Shown: positions 9,335 to 19,981, counted from the first letter of the stretch. The stretch is 64,000 bases of DNA from an uncultured Polaribacter sp. (GCF_947503875.1 NZ_CANNFH010000002.1:62001-126000); one strand, 5' to 3'. Numbers and translations: made by a program. The notes: a model not told the origin generated them from the letters alone.

Positions 9335-10267
9335 TTAGATCTCCACTTTTTCAGATTTGGTATTTGCCCATCTAATTTGAGCTCTACCACCTTTAACACG
9401 GTATGCACCATATCTAATTTTAGATTCTGTTGCTCTATCAGCTTCAGGAATATCCCAGTTAAAAGTTTCACCACCAATTACAGCGTTACAATAGTGTATT
9501 TTTTTAGAAGCATTGTTTGGGTCTTGTTTAAAACCAACTTCTAATTCAAAGTCAACTTGTGCATTTTTATCTACACGTTTTAGTAAAACAATTTCTCTAC
9601 CACTAGTTCCTTCTCCACCTCTTTCTAAAATACGTTCTGCATAGATGTCAAATGCTATTTGTTTATCGGCATTTATGCCTACACCGTAAACGGGATAAGC
9701 TCTGTACAAACAAATGGCAGGGTCTATAGAGCCACCACCTCCTGAATGCTTTCCTTTGGCTTGCGCTATATAAGAACCATCTTGATTTGTTCCTCTAGCA
9801 TCAGCAACCTCTAATATTCTAAAGGTTCCTGTAAATTTAACATAGGTTCCTATTTTAGTACTTACAGCCCTTGGTAAAGAACGCTCTATTCTTGGGTCTA
9901 AGGTGTTTGCTGCATCTTGGTTATTAGATCCAGCTGTAATATTATAAATACCCCATGTTGTACCATCAATAACGCTTTCTTTGTAATTAGCGTAACAACT
10001 TCTGTCATCTATTAAACCTACATTAACTGGGCTTGGTAAATCATTTGATGTTCTAGTCTCATTTGCTCCATCAGCATTACATGTTGCGTAAGACCCTGTA
10101 TCTTCATCAGCTGCCACGACTACTGGCACTTGTTCAATAATTTCAAAATCTTCAATTGATATGCTTTCCGGTCCTTCACTTTCTTCACTTGAACAAGCAA
10201 AAATGGTAGTTAAAACAATTAAGGCAGTAATTGCGTTTAGTTTAATATTTAATTTTGATGTATACAT
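9335..10267 (-). CDS. PL28-type ulvan lyase, lipoprotein (copy 2)
   Basis: The 310-residue paralogue of the 7895-8821 gene shares the lipobox (TIFACSSEE), the acidic linker (EDFEIIEQVP) and all family stretches: [56 protein letters not shown] and RYGAYR...AQIRWANT. Differences are spread over the whole length, so this is not a very recent duplicate. It is predicted to be an endo- or exo-acting beta-eliminase on the cell surface. It is divergently transcribed from the GH106 gene. Confidence 0.82.
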   Translation of the reverse strand: MYTSKLNIKLNAITALIVLTTIFACSSEESEGPESISIEDFEIIEQVPVVVAADEDTGSYATCNADGANETRTSNDLPSPVNVGLIDDRSCYANYKESVIDGTTWGIYNITAGSNNQDAANTLDPRIERSLPRAVSTKIGTYVKFTGTFRILEVADARGTNQDGSYIAQAKGKHSGGGGSIDPAICLYRAYPVYGVGINADKQIAFDIYAERILERGGEGTSGREIVLLKRVDKNAQVDFELEVGFKQDPNNASKKIHYCNAVIGGETFNWDIPEADRATESKIRYGAYRVKGGRAQIRWANTKSEKVEI

Positions 10268-10284
10268 AATGCTAAAAATTTTTA

Positions 10285-10329
10285 GAAAAATAATATTATA
10301 ATTGTATTAAACTATCCTGATGAATGCTG
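10285..10329 (-). promoter_or_regulatory. CAGGATA promoter of PL28 copy 2
   Basis: Read on the minus strand: CAGCATT (10329-10323), CAGGATA (10319-10313), 20 nt, TATTTTTC (10292-10285), then the ATG 18 nt downstream. Confidence 0.75.
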
Positions 10330-10472
10330 TTTTATAATTTTAAGGTGGAAATTATTTTATTTTAAACTAATGTTAGTTTTAAATTATAGTCAACCTTAAA
10401 ATGCTTATTCATAGTGTAAAAGGATGAGTCTATAATATAAACGCAGTTAATTGGGTTTTATTATACTTTTTA

Positions 10473-10489
10473 CCTGATACGACAGGATG
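10473..10489 (+). promoter_or_regulatory. CAGGATA-type operator upstream of GH106, without a clear -7 element
   Basis: CCTGATA (10473) and CAGGATG (10483) lie 10 bp apart, ending 47 nt before the GH106 start. Unlike the other sites, no convincing TAnnTTT follows at 20 nt (TTTATTGA at 10510). It is the weakest member of the set. Confidence 0.5.
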
Positions 10490-10536
10490 CTCTACTGCGG
10501 AAAATCAGTTTTATTGAATTCTCAAAATATGCAAAA

Positions 10537-13500
10537 ATGAAGCGTAAATACACCTTATTTCTTTTAATATTAATAATTTTTTCTTGCAAGACTAAAGAAG
10601 AGCATTCTAAAAACAAGACTTATAGTCCAAACTTAAAAGAATTATCTAAAACCTTCAAATCTCCAACAAAAGAATACCACCCAGAAACTTGGTTTCATTT
10701 AAATGGAAATAACATTAGTAAAGAAGGTTTAAAACGAGATTTACAAGCTATTAAAGATGCAGGCTTGCAAGGAATCCATTTATTTAACAAAGCCGGTCGT
10801 GCTTTTCCAAATGTAAAACCAATTAAAATTTTATCACCAGAATGGGAAGATATGATTCGTTTTGCTGCTGACGAATGCCAACGTCTAGGTTTAAAATTTA
10901 CGATGCAAAATTGTCCTGGTTGGTCTATGACTGGTGGTCCTTGGGTGCCAGCAGCAGAAGCACAACGTGAAGTTGTTGAAACAACCTATCATATTTCTGG
11001 AGGAAAACAATTTGATGAAAATTTAGAAATTGACGCTTTGTACCATACTCCAGATTACGATTACAAAGATATTCAGGTTTTGGCTTTTCCAACTCCAAAA
11101 GGAGCGGATGTAAAAACTCATAATCCAACAAATATTGAAACCAATAACAACTCAGTTCCTTGGGCTGCGATTTTTAATCCAGCTTCAAAATTAATTGTAA
11201 CTCGTAAAACAACACGTTTAGACAAACCATTAGATCAGTATAGAAAAACAGGAATTTCAAAAGTAAAAAACCAAAAAACTTGGGTAAAAACTTCGTTTGA
11301 TAAAGAAATTACTTTGAGATCTATTGTTTTTCCACAAATTCGTCATTTTATTATGGGGACAAATTACCCTCAAATTGATGTTGCTATTAAAGTTGAAGCC
11401 AAAGTAGCTGATAAATTCCAAGAAGTAACAACCGTAAAAATACCAGACGCCAATTGGAATGATAGACGTAAATACTTAACATTAGCAATTCCAGAAACGA
11501 GTGCTACAGCTTTTAAATTTACGTTTTTAGGAACACACGATATTGCTCCAGAATCAATTAGATTAAGTTCTAAACCCAAATTACACAATCACGAAGCGAA
11601 AGCAGCTAAGGTGTTAAGGCGTTTAAAAAAAGAAGTTGATTATAATTATGCAGAAAACACAATTATCAAATCTAAGAATATCATCAACTTAACCGATAAA
11701 TTATCTGATGATGGAAAACTAACTTGGAATGTTCCTAATGGAAATTGGACAATTGTACGATTTGGACATATTAATATGAGATTGACAAACAAACCTGCAG
11801 TACCAGAAGCAACAGGTTGGGAGTCTAGCAAACTAGATAAAATTGCCATAGAAAATCATTTGCGAAATGGAATGATTGGCGATTTGATAAAACCTGGTGG
11901 CCCAATTGGAGATGGTAAATTACACGGTTTGTTAATTGATAGTTGGGAAAGTCACGTGCCAACTTGGACCATAAATTCTGAAGATATGTTTAGCGAGTTT
12001 GAGACAAGAAGAGGCTATGGTTTAAAGAAATATTTACCAGCTACAATGGGGTATATTGTCGAAAATAAAGCAATAACAACCAAATTTTTAAGAGATTTAC
12101 GCCATACAATGGATGAGGTTTTTATTGATAATTTCTTCAAACATTTTGCAACAGTTGCACACGATATGGGCGCAGAAGTCTATACAGAAGGTGCAGGAGG
12201 TGAGGTTTTACCTGTAGATCCAATGCGTTATTATGGTGTTAGCGATATTCCTATGACAGAATTTTGGTATCCAAAAGCACCATCTGCACAAAATGAATAT
12301 GCAAAACCAATTTTTAATGCAGCCTCTGCAGTGCATTTGTACAATAAACCAAAATTGGCGGCAGAAGCGTGTACGCAAGTTGGTGTAAAATGGAACGAAC
12401 ATCCTTTTTCTGTAAAATATTTAATCGATTATAACTTTGCAAAAGGGGTGAATCATTTGGTGTTTCATACATTTTCGCATACACCACAAACAGATGTTTA
12501 TCCAGGTTCTAGCTTTGGAGGCAATATTGGTTTTCCATTTGTAAGACAGCAAACTTGGTGGAAATATATGCCAGAATGGATAGAATATTTGTCTAGAAAT
12601 CAATATGTGCTGCAACAAGGAGAATATGTTGCAGATGTTTTAAGATATTATGGAGATCATTATGAACGTCCGCCTTTTGATTTAGATGAATTTCCAAAAG
12701 GATACAGGTTTGATTATTTAAATGCAGAAATTTTACAAGAAAAAATTAGTATTAAAGAGGATAAAATTCACGTTGAAAATGGCGGAGATTATAGAATTAT
12801 CAAACTAAGAGATTCAGAAAGTATGTTGTTATCAACCTTAAAAAAGTTGAAAGAATTAGTAATAAATGGAGCTGTTATTTTGGGTAACAAACCTATAGAT
12901 TCTCCAAGTTTAATGGATGATGAAGAAGATTTACAAGAACTAAAATCAATTTCAGATGAATTGTGGGGAACAACAAAAAGCGGCGTAAAACAAATAGGAA
13001 AAGGTCGGGTTTACTGGGGCAAAAGCATTGCCGAAGTTTTAGCATCAGAAAAAATTGAAAAAGACGTAATTGTCTCTAAAGATTTAGATATCAATTGGAT
13101 TCATAGAGAAACAGAAGATGCTCACATCTATTTTATAGCTTCAAAAGAAGAAAATCCAGTTGATGTTTCGTTAAGTTTTAGAATTGCTAATTTAGCACCT
13201 CAAATTTGGGATGCTTTTACAGGAAATCAGCAAGATGCGAAAGTTTGGAAGTCTGAAAACAACAGAACCAATGTTGCTGTTTCTTTACCCGCAAGCGGAA
13301 GCACAATTGTTGTGTTTTCTAAAAGTGATAAAAAATCAATCGTGTCGAAAATTACATTTAAAGATAAAACTGTTTTAGACACCAAAACAGGATGGTATCA
13401 AATACACACAACAAAAGATTATCCTAAATTATCTTGGAAAGCAGATGAGTTTACAGCTTCAATTTCTGGAGATTACTTTTTTCATGACAATACGCCACAC

Positions 13501-13995
13501 ACCAGAATAACCATCGAGGTTAAAGAAAAATCACTTCAAAATAATTGGAAGTTATCTTTTGAAAAAGGATGGGATACTCCAGAATCTATTAGCATTAATG
13601 AGTTAAAATCTTTAACAGCATTAGAAAATAATGCGGTTAAACATTATTCTGGAACAACAACATACACCAAAAATTTTGAAATTAAAGAAGCAAGTAAAAC
13701 AACGGTTTTAGATTTGGGTGAAGTTGCCAATATTGCAGAGGTTTGGTGTAATGGAAAAAAAGTAGGTGTAAAATGGGCACCACCTTTTGAGTTCGATATT
13801 ACAGATAAAATTAAGCTTGGTAAAAACGAATTGGAAATTAAAGTAACCAACACTTGGAGAAATCAGTTGATATTTGACAACAAACGACCAAAAGGAGCTA
13901 AAAAAACTTGGACTACTGCACGTCCAAGAAATAACGAAACTGAATTGGAAAAAGCAGGTTTAATTGGACCTGTAATAATAGCGTTTAAAAAGTAG
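10537..13995 (+). CDS. GH106 alpha-L-rhamnosidase, lipoprotein
   Basis: The protein has 1152 residues and a lipoprotein signal (LIIFSC). The N-terminal catalytic region has the GH106 pattern: PETWFHLNGNNISKEGLKRD, LQGIHLFNKAGRAFPN, FTMQNCPGWSMTGGPWV, GLLIDSWESHVPTW (acidic residues near 468-471) and EVYTEGAGGEVLP (near 550). The C-terminal end has a GH2-type sugar-binding jelly roll (LDLGEVANIAEVWCNGKKVGVKWAPPFEFDIT). GH106 enzymes remove alpha-L-rhamnose with inversion. It is the only GH106 beside six GH78 or GH78-like genes here, which suggests a linkage the others do not cut. Confidence 0.88.
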   Translation: MKRKYTLFLLILIIFSCKTKEEHSKNKTYSPNLKELSKTFKSPTKEYHPETWFHLNGNNISKEGLKRDLQAIKDAGLQGIHLFNKAGRAFPNVKPIKILSPEWEDMIRFAADECQRLGLKFTMQNCPGWSMTGGPWVPAAEAQREVVETTYHISGGKQFDENLEIDALYHTPDYDYKDIQVLAFPTPKGADVKTHNPTNIETNNNSVPWAAIFNPASKLIVTRKTTRLDKPLDQYRKTGISKVKNQKTWVKTSFDKEITLRSIVFPQIRHFIMGTNYPQIDVAIKVEAKVADKFQEVTTVKIPDANWNDRRKYLTLAIPETSATAFKFTFLGTHDIAPESIRLSSKPKLHNHEAKAAKVLRRLKKEVDYNYAENTIIKSKNIINLTDKLSDDGKLTWNVPNGNWTIVRFGHINMRLTNKPAVPEATGWESSKLDKIAIENHLRNGMIGDLIKPGGPIGDGKLHGLLIDSWESHVPTWTINSEDMFSEFETRRGYGLKKYLPATMGYIVENKAITTKFLRDLRHTMDEVFIDNFFKHFATVAHDMGAEVYTEGAGGEVLPVDPMRYYGVSDIPMTEFWYPKAPSAQNEYAKPIFNAASAVHLYNKPKLAAEACTQVGVKWNEHPFSVKYLIDYNFAKGVNHLVFHTFSHTPQTDVYPGSSFGGNIGFPFVRQQTWWKYMPEWIEYLSRNQYVLQQGEYVADVLRYYGDHYERPPFDLDEFPKGYRFDYLNAEILQEKISIKEDKIHVENGGDYRIIKLRDSESMLLSTLKKLKELVINGAVILGNKPIDSPSLMDDEEDLQELKSISDELWGTTKSGVKQIGKGRVYWGKSIAEVLASEKIEKDVIVSKDLDINWIHRETEDAHIYFIASKEENPVDVSLSFRIANLAPQIWDAFTGNQQDAKVWKSENNRTNVAVSLPASGSTIVVFSKSDKKSIVSKITFKDKTVLDTKTGWYQIHTTKDYPKLSWKADEFTASISGDYFFHDNTPHTRITIEVKEKSLQNNWKLSFEKGWDTPESISINELKSLTALENNAVKHYSGTTTYTKNFEIKEASKTTVLDLGEVANIAEVWCNGKKVGVKWAPPFEFDITDKIKLGKNELEIKVTNTWRNQLIFDNKRPKGAKKTWTTARPRNNETELEKAGLIGPVIIAFKK

Positions 13996-14031
13996 TCATG
14001 TTAATATAGTAAAGAATATAGTTAATTTTAT

Positions 14032-14076
14032 CAGGATAGTTCAGGATACAATGTTATGTGCAAAATAGTAATTTTA
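14032..14076 (+). promoter_or_regulatory. CAGGATA promoter of the BNR lyase pair
   Basis: Two exact TCAGGATA units (CAGGATA at 14032-14038 and 14042-14048) are followed after 20 nt by TAATTTTA at 14069-14076. The layout equals that of the GH3 promoter, including the GTAATTTTAAYGC context. Confidence 0.78.
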
Positions 14077-14106
14077 ATGCGCTAATAACATGATATTTAT
14101 TAATTT

Positions 14107-16560
14107 ATGAAGAAAATTACTTTCAGAACTATATTTTTCGCAGTGTTAGTCCTCATTTCCTTTATTACAGAGGCTCAAGTAACACTAGAAAAAGAGGTGA
14201 AAATAACAGATCTGGCAATGTATTTTAATGGTGTTAGAAACCAGAATAGTACACGTCAAAATGTAAATGATGCTTATGATTATTCTTTTGGTGCTGCCTT
14301 AACACCTCATGGAGATTGTATTAAAGTTTTTGGAGATTATGTTTTTTTAACTTGGTATAGAGGAGGAAAAGAAGACAGACATGTAATGCTAACGCGATAC
14401 AATCAAAAAACAGGAGTTCAAAAAACAATTGAATTTCCTCACAGACATACTGGTTTTCAAGGCAAATGGTGGATTGGAGAAACGCACAATACTATTGCCA
14501 TTGGAATTTCTCCAAAAAATGGCTCAATTCACATGGTGTATGATATGCATAGAAATGGAAGAATTGCCGCATTTGCAAATGATTATTTAAGATATTCTTA
14601 CACTACACCAAATGCAGCTACAGTGCCAGATGATGAGTTTACGCTAGATCTATTTGTGCAATCACCTAACAATAATTACAAACATTTAAGATTTCCAGGT
14701 ATTACAGATGATAATACTACCAAATTATTAACATATCCTGCTTTTTTTACCAACGATGAAGGCGATTTATTTATGAAAAACAGATTTGGTTTTTCTGAAA
14801 ATGGTAAATTTCTATTCGCTAAATATGATGGTAATGATTGGGAAGGTTATACAGATTTTAATAGAACAAGTGCCTCTAGTCATGGTAGCCCATACAATTG
14901 GGGTTTATATGGAGATTTAAAATATCTAAATGGAAAAATAAGAGTCGGTTTTCAGCAAAGAGCTAATGTTAGAAATGATAAATACCAATATCAAAATGGT
15001 TTTTATTATGCGTATTCAGATGATCCAAGTGGTTTAACACAATGGAAAGACCATAAAGGAACTGGTTTTACAAGACCTTTGGCTAAATCAGATTTAATAA
15101 AAATTTCAGAACCTGGAGATTTGGTTGAAACCACAGGGCTTAATCAAGTTTATATGGTACAAGGTTTCGATTGGACGGTTACTGATAATGATGATGTTCA
15201 TTTTATTGGTAGAGTAAAGGATAATGAAAATAATGTAACGAAACAGGTACATACGTATAAGGCAGCAGGTGCTTCAGAGTTTACCACTTCAACAGACTTT
15301 TCTGGAGCAGAAACTTTGTACTCAGCAGGAGGTAACGTATATATTATTGGTTTAAATTCTTCAGGAAGACCTTTTGTAGAACAAGCTCCAGGAGGTACAA
15401 ATCTTTTTACAAGAGTTTATGAAGCAACATCTGGCAAACGTTTTAGAAAAGGACAAGTTTATATTTCTGATGGTAAATTATACTACTATTTATTGGAGAA
15501 TAATGCATCTGATAATGATGATACACAACCTACGTATTTACAAATAATAGATTTAAACATAGTTACAGGACCACAGCCTTTTGCTGTAAATTTGGTAACA
15601 CCAACAGATAATCAGAGTTTTAGAGAAGGACAGAATATTCAATTGTTTGCAAATGCAACTGCAGATGAGGGAGAAATTACAAAGGTAGCATTTATGGTTG
15701 ATGATACTTTGCTTCAAGAAGACACAACAAAACCTTATTTGTTAGATTGGACTCCAAGTGCTCCAGGAACTTACGCTGTAAAAGCAGACGCTTACAAAAC
15801 AAGTGGAGAGCGTATTTCATCTTCAGAAATTACTATAGAAGTTATAGCAGTAGATAAATCAGATTTAACTTTTGATACCTATAGATTAAAAAATGTTGCT
15901 ACAGGAAAATTCTTAGTAGACGCTGGAGGAAGTGCTGTTCCTGTATCTATGAGTGATTCTGGGGAAGAAACAAATACGCATTGGACATTTGTAAAAGCAG
16001 GAGAATATTATAATATAGATAGCGAAACTTTTGGTATACTAAGAGCGCCAGGTTCAGGTTTCGAAAATGGAACGAAACCTTTTTTCGTGGTAAGTACTGG
16101 TAAAGCATCGCCATCAAACGATTCCGATAAAGTTTGGAAAATCCATTACAATGAAACTGATGATACGTTTCGATTTGAATCAAAAGATAATAATAGATAC
16201 CTATATTATGATGCAGATGGTAATGTAACCAATATTGCTGCTTCCGATACAGATGATAGAAGTAAATGGGAAGCCGTGTCTACAAGCCAAACATTAAGTA
16301 TTAATAGGGAAATTTTAAACGCTACATCTATAAAGGTTTATCCAAATCCTGCTGAAGGAAACTTTACAATTTCAGTACAAAATATAAATAAAATTGAACG
16401 AGTGGAAATTTATAATATGCTAGGTAAACGAGTGTATCAAAATAGATCAAATACAAACACCTTAGAAATAAATAGTACTACTTTTTCATCTGGTGTCTAT
16501 ATCATAAATGTTTTATCAGATGATAACAAGTCTTTTCATTCAAAACTAGTCATTAACTAA
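14107..16560 (+). CDS. Secreted BNR beta-propeller lyase (PL24/PL25-like), probable ulvan lyase
   Basis: The protein has 817 residues: signal peptide ending near SFITEAQ, BNR-type propeller (about 25-490) with LTPHGDCIKVFGDYVFLTWYRGG and GETHNTIAIGISPKNGSIHMVYDMHR, an Ig-like domain (about 496-590), a module of about 140 residues shared with neighbouring genes (about 590-727), and a type IX sorting domain (IKVYPNPAEGNF). The two histidine stretches recur in the next gene and resemble the histidine-based active site described for propeller ulvan lyases. The sorting domain puts it on the surface or outside. The propeller family and export are clear; ulvan as substrate is inference. Confidence 0.72.
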   Translation: MKKITFRTIFFAVLVLISFITEAQVTLEKEVKITDLAMYFNGVRNQNSTRQNVNDAYDYSFGAALTPHGDCIKVFGDYVFLTWYRGGKEDRHVMLTRYNQKTGVQKTIEFPHRHTGFQGKWWIGETHNTIAIGISPKNGSIHMVYDMHRNGRIAAFANDYLRYSYTTPNAATVPDDEFTLDLFVQSPNNNYKHLRFPGITDDNTTKLLTYPAFFTNDEGDLFMKNRFGFSENGKFLFAKYDGNDWEGYTDFNRTSASSHGSPYNWGLYGDLKYLNGKIRVGFQQRANVRNDKYQYQNGFYYAYSDDPSGLTQWKDHKGTGFTRPLAKSDLIKISEPGDLVETTGLNQVYMVQGFDWTVTDNDDVHFIGRVKDNENNVTKQVHTYKAAGASEFTTSTDFSGAETLYSAGGNVYIIGLNSSGRPFVEQAPGGTNLFTRVYEATSGKRFRKGQVYISDGKLYYYLLENNASDNDDTQPTYLQIIDLNIVTGPQPFAVNLVTPTDNQSFREGQNIQLFANATADEGEITKVAFMVDDTLLQEDTTKPYLLDWTPSAPGTYAVKADAYKTSGERISSSEITIEVIAVDKSDLTFDTYRLKNVATGKFLVDAGGSAVPVSMSDSGEETNTHWTFVKAGEYYNIDSETFGILRAPGSGFENGTKPFFVVSTGKASPSNDSDKVWKIHYNETDDTFRFESKDNNRYLYYDADGNVTNIAASDTDDRSKWEAVSTSQTLSINREILNATSIKVYPNPAEGNFTISVQNINKIERVEIYNMLGKRVYQNRSNTNTLEINSTTFSSGVYIINVLSDDNKSFHSKLVIN

Positions 16561-16570
16561 AAATATAATT

Positions 16571-19500
16571 ATGAAAGCAATCCCCCAATTTATTCTGTTT
16601 AGAAACTACAAATTAATATTGCTATTATTTTTAGTTTTCATTACTTTTTCTAACGGAGTTACTGCACAAGTAACTTTTTTAGAAAGTTCTAAAGTTACTG
16701 ATGAAGCATTATTTTTTTGGAAACCAGATGACCCAAGACCATTTCATTATGGTAGAAGCATAAATCCGCATGGTAACTGTATGAAAGTATCCAAGGGTTT
16801 TGTTTTTTATACTTGGTATCGTGGGGGTTGGGCAGACCGAACTTTAATGGTTTCAAGAAAGAAAATTGGTGAAGGTGGCTGGGTACATGTGCAACTTCCG
16901 GCAAAAATGAGTTTGGTGGGAGGAAAAGGAGATACACATTTAACTACAAATGTTGGTGTTTCTCCTATTGATGGAACAGTACATTTAATGTTCGATCATC
17001 ATAATGAAGATTTAAATTACATAAGGTCGAAGAAAAATATTGCCTATGCTCCTGATAGTGAATTTACAGCAGCAAACTTTTTGCCAGAACAAAATTATTT
17101 GATTCCTGGAAAAAAAGTAACAGGTGTTACTTACCCAGATTTATTTAATAACGATCAGGGAGAAATGTATTTTGAAAGACGTTTGGGTTCTGCTGTTGGA
17201 GGAGATATTATTATGACCTACTATAATGGAGATACTTGGTCGCCAGAAACAACAATTATTAGAGGAAGAGGTGCGCAAGTTACCCAAGGAGAAAGACATT
17301 TTGCCTACGGTAACGCTCATTTTTTAAACGGCAAGTTTTACTATTCATATTCCCCACGTTGGGCAGAATCTCCAACAGAAGCAAATGAAGGCGTTAACTT
17401 GATGGAATTAGGGCCAAGAATGAATGACAAAGCAAGAACATTTGATGGTAAAAGTTATGATTTACCAGTTACAAATCATACCCCTTTTAGAATAGCAGAT
17501 CCAAGAGGAGAGAATTCTGATTGGGGCTGGGCAGGAGGTCCACAGTTGGCTATTTCTCCTAAAAATGATATCTACATGTATGTAAACCCAAGAGGAGCTA
17601 TATCTCCTTTTAATTACTTGAAAAAAGCCGGTGAAAAAGAATTTAAAGAAGAAAGAGGAAAAGGGTCTTTAGGTATTTTTTATGGTAAAAGAATGTACAA
17701 GTTTAGAGTCTCTGGTGGGAACTTTATTGTAACAAGTGCTTTAGCAGGAACTTATGATTGGAGAGAGGATTTTAGAAAAAGTATTGGAATAGGTGTTCAA
17801 AAAAGTATCACAATAATGGACGATGGAGTTATTGCATTTCTATTTAGTGAAAGAAAAAATAGCCCAGAAGTACCTGTACATTGTTTTGTTTTTAAAATAG
17901 AGAAAGAAGAATATACTCCACAAACCATTAATTTTAACGCTTTAGCAGAGAAAACAGAAGGAGATGAAGATTTTGAGTTAAACGCTACAGCAACCTCAAA
18001 CCTTCCTGTTTCCTACCAGTCTTCTAATGCAAATATTGCACGTATCGTTAATGGTAATACAATAAAAATCATGGGAGTTGGTTCATGTGAAATTACTGCT
18101 AGTCAAAGCGGAAATGGAAATTATGATAATGCCACAGAGGTCTCAAGAACTTTAGTAGTTAATGCCAATACAGCAAAATTGAATCAAACTATAGATTTTA
18201 GTTTATCATCTACAAATTATGTTTGGGGTTCTCCAGATGAAACTTTAAATGCAACTGCCAGTTCAGGATTACCAGTAGCTTATGAAAGTACAAATACAGA
18301 TGTTGCCGCAATTGTAGATGGAAAACTACAAGTAAAACGCGCAGGAGAAACCACAATTAACGCCATACAATCTGGTAACAATGATTATAATGCTGCTCCA
18401 ATAGTAGGGTATAAACTTAACGTACCTGTTCAGCAACAAGTAATTACGTTTCAAGATATTCCAACAGTAACCTCAGGAGATCCAGCGTTTGATCTTGAAG
18501 TAACAACTAATAACCCTGAGGCTCAGTTACGGTTTATTGCTCCAAATAATCAAGTAGTTGTAGTTTGGAATAATCAGGTAAGGCAAGTTTTAGGTGCAGG
18601 TAATGCAAAAATAACAGTTTCAGATGCTGGGAATGCTTATTTTATAGCTGCTCAAGCTTCAAAAACGATTACAGTTGCTCCGAAAACACATAAAATTCCA
18701 TCAAAAATTGAAGCAGAGTATTACACTTCAAAAAAAGGGGTAAATGTTACACGTTGGAGTAATTCTGTATTCTATTTAAATTCTTGGAATGTAAATGATT
18801 ATGCAGAGTATACTATAGATGTTCCTAAAGACGGTGTATATCCTTTAGAAATATTTGCTGCTGTGCCTTCTACAGGTAAAAAGTTAAAGATAATGAAAGG
18901 GAATACAGTTTTGAAATCTGTAACAGTAGTAAGAACACCAAATTTAACTCGATTTTTACCTACAAAAACAACAATTACTCTACAAAAAGGAGTTCAAAAA
19001 ATTAGAGTTGTAGGCGAAGTTGGTGGTTTTAATTTTGATCGAATGATAATTGGTGATGCAACTTCAGGGGGAGAAAGTGATGGCTCAGATGATATTTTTT
19101 GGTTTAGAAATGTTGCAACAAATAAGTTTTTAGGTGAAGGATCTGCAACTGCACAACCTGTAAATATGCATGATGTTAACGGAGATAATGCAATGAGGTG
19201 GGAAATAACAAAAGTTCCGAATTCAAATTTTGTAAATATCGATAACATGAATAGTGGTATTTTAAGAGCTACAGGTGCAGGTTTTACAGCTAGCCCTTTT
19301 GCAGTGGTAAGTACAGGTAAAGTATCACCAGCAGCAGATGGAGATAAAGTATGGACTTCCTATTACAATGAAAGTGATAATTCTTACAGATTTGAAGCGG
19401 GTACTACAGGCCGTTTTTTGTACTATAGAGACGATGGAAAGGTTATTACAACTGCAGTACCAGATACAGATGCAAGAAGTAAATGGCAAGTATTACCTAC

Positions 19501-19777
19501 TAGTCAAACATTAAGTATATCAAACGAAAAATTACTAGAATCTTCTATGCAAATCTATCCTAATCCTTCAGAAGGAGAATTTACAATAAGATTCCAAGAT
19601 ACAGATACTATTAAAAATCTTGAAATTTATAATGTACTAGGAAAACGAGTTTATCAAAATTCATCTGTAAGAAGTACTCTAAAAATAGATAATGCTAGAT
19701 TTGCAACAGGTGTATATTTGGTAAAAGCTATATCAGAACGCAGTAAAGCATTTCGTTCTAAACTAATTATAAAATAG
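16571..19777 (+). CDS. Secreted multi-domain BNR beta-propeller lyase with CBM6-like module
   Basis: The protein has 1068 residues and starts 10 bp after the previous stop. Order: signal peptide (to about residue 32, ending TAQ), propeller (about 33-440) with INPHGNCMKVSKGFVFYTWYRGG and GDTHLTTNVGVSPIDGTVHLMFDHH, two to three Ig-like repeats (about 448-705, each with the SNLPVSYQSSNANIA type), a CBM6-like domain (about 710-835, IEAEYYTSKKGVNV ... NVNDYAEYTIDV), the shared module (about 840-980) and a type IX sorting domain (MQIYPNPSEGEF). It is a paralogue of the preceding enzyme with added binding domains, so it probably attacks polymer in cell walls. Confidence 0.7.
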   Translation: MKAIPQFILFRNYKLILLLFLVFITFSNGVTAQVTFLESSKVTDEALFFWKPDDPRPFHYGRSINPHGNCMKVSKGFVFYTWYRGGWADRTLMVSRKKIGEGGWVHVQLPAKMSLVGGKGDTHLTTNVGVSPIDGTVHLMFDHHNEDLNYIRSKKNIAYAPDSEFTAANFLPEQNYLIPGKKVTGVTYPDLFNNDQGEMYFERRLGSAVGGDIIMTYYNGDTWSPETTIIRGRGAQVTQGERHFAYGNAHFLNGKFYYSYSPRWAESPTEANEGVNLMELGPRMNDKARTFDGKSYDLPVTNHTPFRIADPRGENSDWGWAGGPQLAISPKNDIYMYVNPRGAISPFNYLKKAGEKEFKEERGKGSLGIFYGKRMYKFRVSGGNFIVTSALAGTYDWREDFRKSIGIGVQKSITIMDDGVIAFLFSERKNSPEVPVHCFVFKIEKEEYTPQTINFNALAEKTEGDEDFELNATATSNLPVSYQSSNANIARIVNGNTIKIMGVGSCEITASQSGNGNYDNATEVSRTLVVNANTAKLNQTIDFSLSSTNYVWGSPDETLNATASSGLPVAYESTNTDVAAIVDGKLQVKRAGETTINAIQSGNNDYNAAPIVGYKLNVPVQQQVITFQDIPTVTSGDPAFDLEVTTNNPEAQLRFIAPNNQVVVVWNNQVRQVLGAGNAKITVSDAGNAYFIAAQASKTITVAPKTHKIPSKIEAEYYTSKKGVNVTRWSNSVFYLNSWNVNDYAEYTIDVPKDGVYPLEIFAAVPSTGKKLKIMKGNTVLKSVTVVRTPNLTRFLPTKTTITLQKGVQKIRVVGEVGGFNFDRMIIGDATSGGESDGSDDIFWFRNVATNKFLGEGSATAQPVNMHDVNGDNAMRWEITKVPNSNFVNIDNMNSGILRATGAGFTASPFAVVSTGKVSPAADGDKVWTSYYNESDNSYRFEAGTTGRFLYYRDDGKVITTAVPDTDARSKWQVLPTSQTLSISNEKLLESSMQIYPNPSEGEFTIRFQDTDTIKNLEIYNVLGKRVYQNSSVRSTLKIDNARFATGVYLVKAISERSKAFRSKLIIK

Positions 19778-19823
19778 TTAATTTAAAATACTACTTTAAG
19801 AAGTTAAAAATGTAAAATCAACA

Positions 19824-19854
19824 AAAAAAACAGAGCTAACCTCTGTTTTTTTTG
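19824..19854 (+). terminator. Terminator after the BNR lyase pair
   Basis: A 12-bp stem (19824-19835 with 19841-19852), AAAAAAACAGAG over CTAAC, ends in a T run. Confidence 0.9.
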
Positions 19855-19892
19855 TTTCTTATAGTTTTAGATTTCTTAAAATTAAGGTAATT

Positions 19893-19937
19893 CAGAACAG
19901 CTCAGGATGGTAAACTAATTTCTGTAAATGAACTTTA
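19893..19937 (+). promoter_or_regulatory. CAGGATA-type promoter of the split PL28 gene
   Basis: CAGAACA (19893) and CAGGATG (19903) lie 10 bp apart, and after 20 nt comes GAACTTTA (19930-19937), a -7 element with the first base changed. The ATG at 19928 falls inside it, so translation must start later, at 19982. Confidence 0.62.
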
Positions 19938-19981
19938 CAGGATTAACATTATTGTATCATAAATTAAATTTCAAAAAAGTA

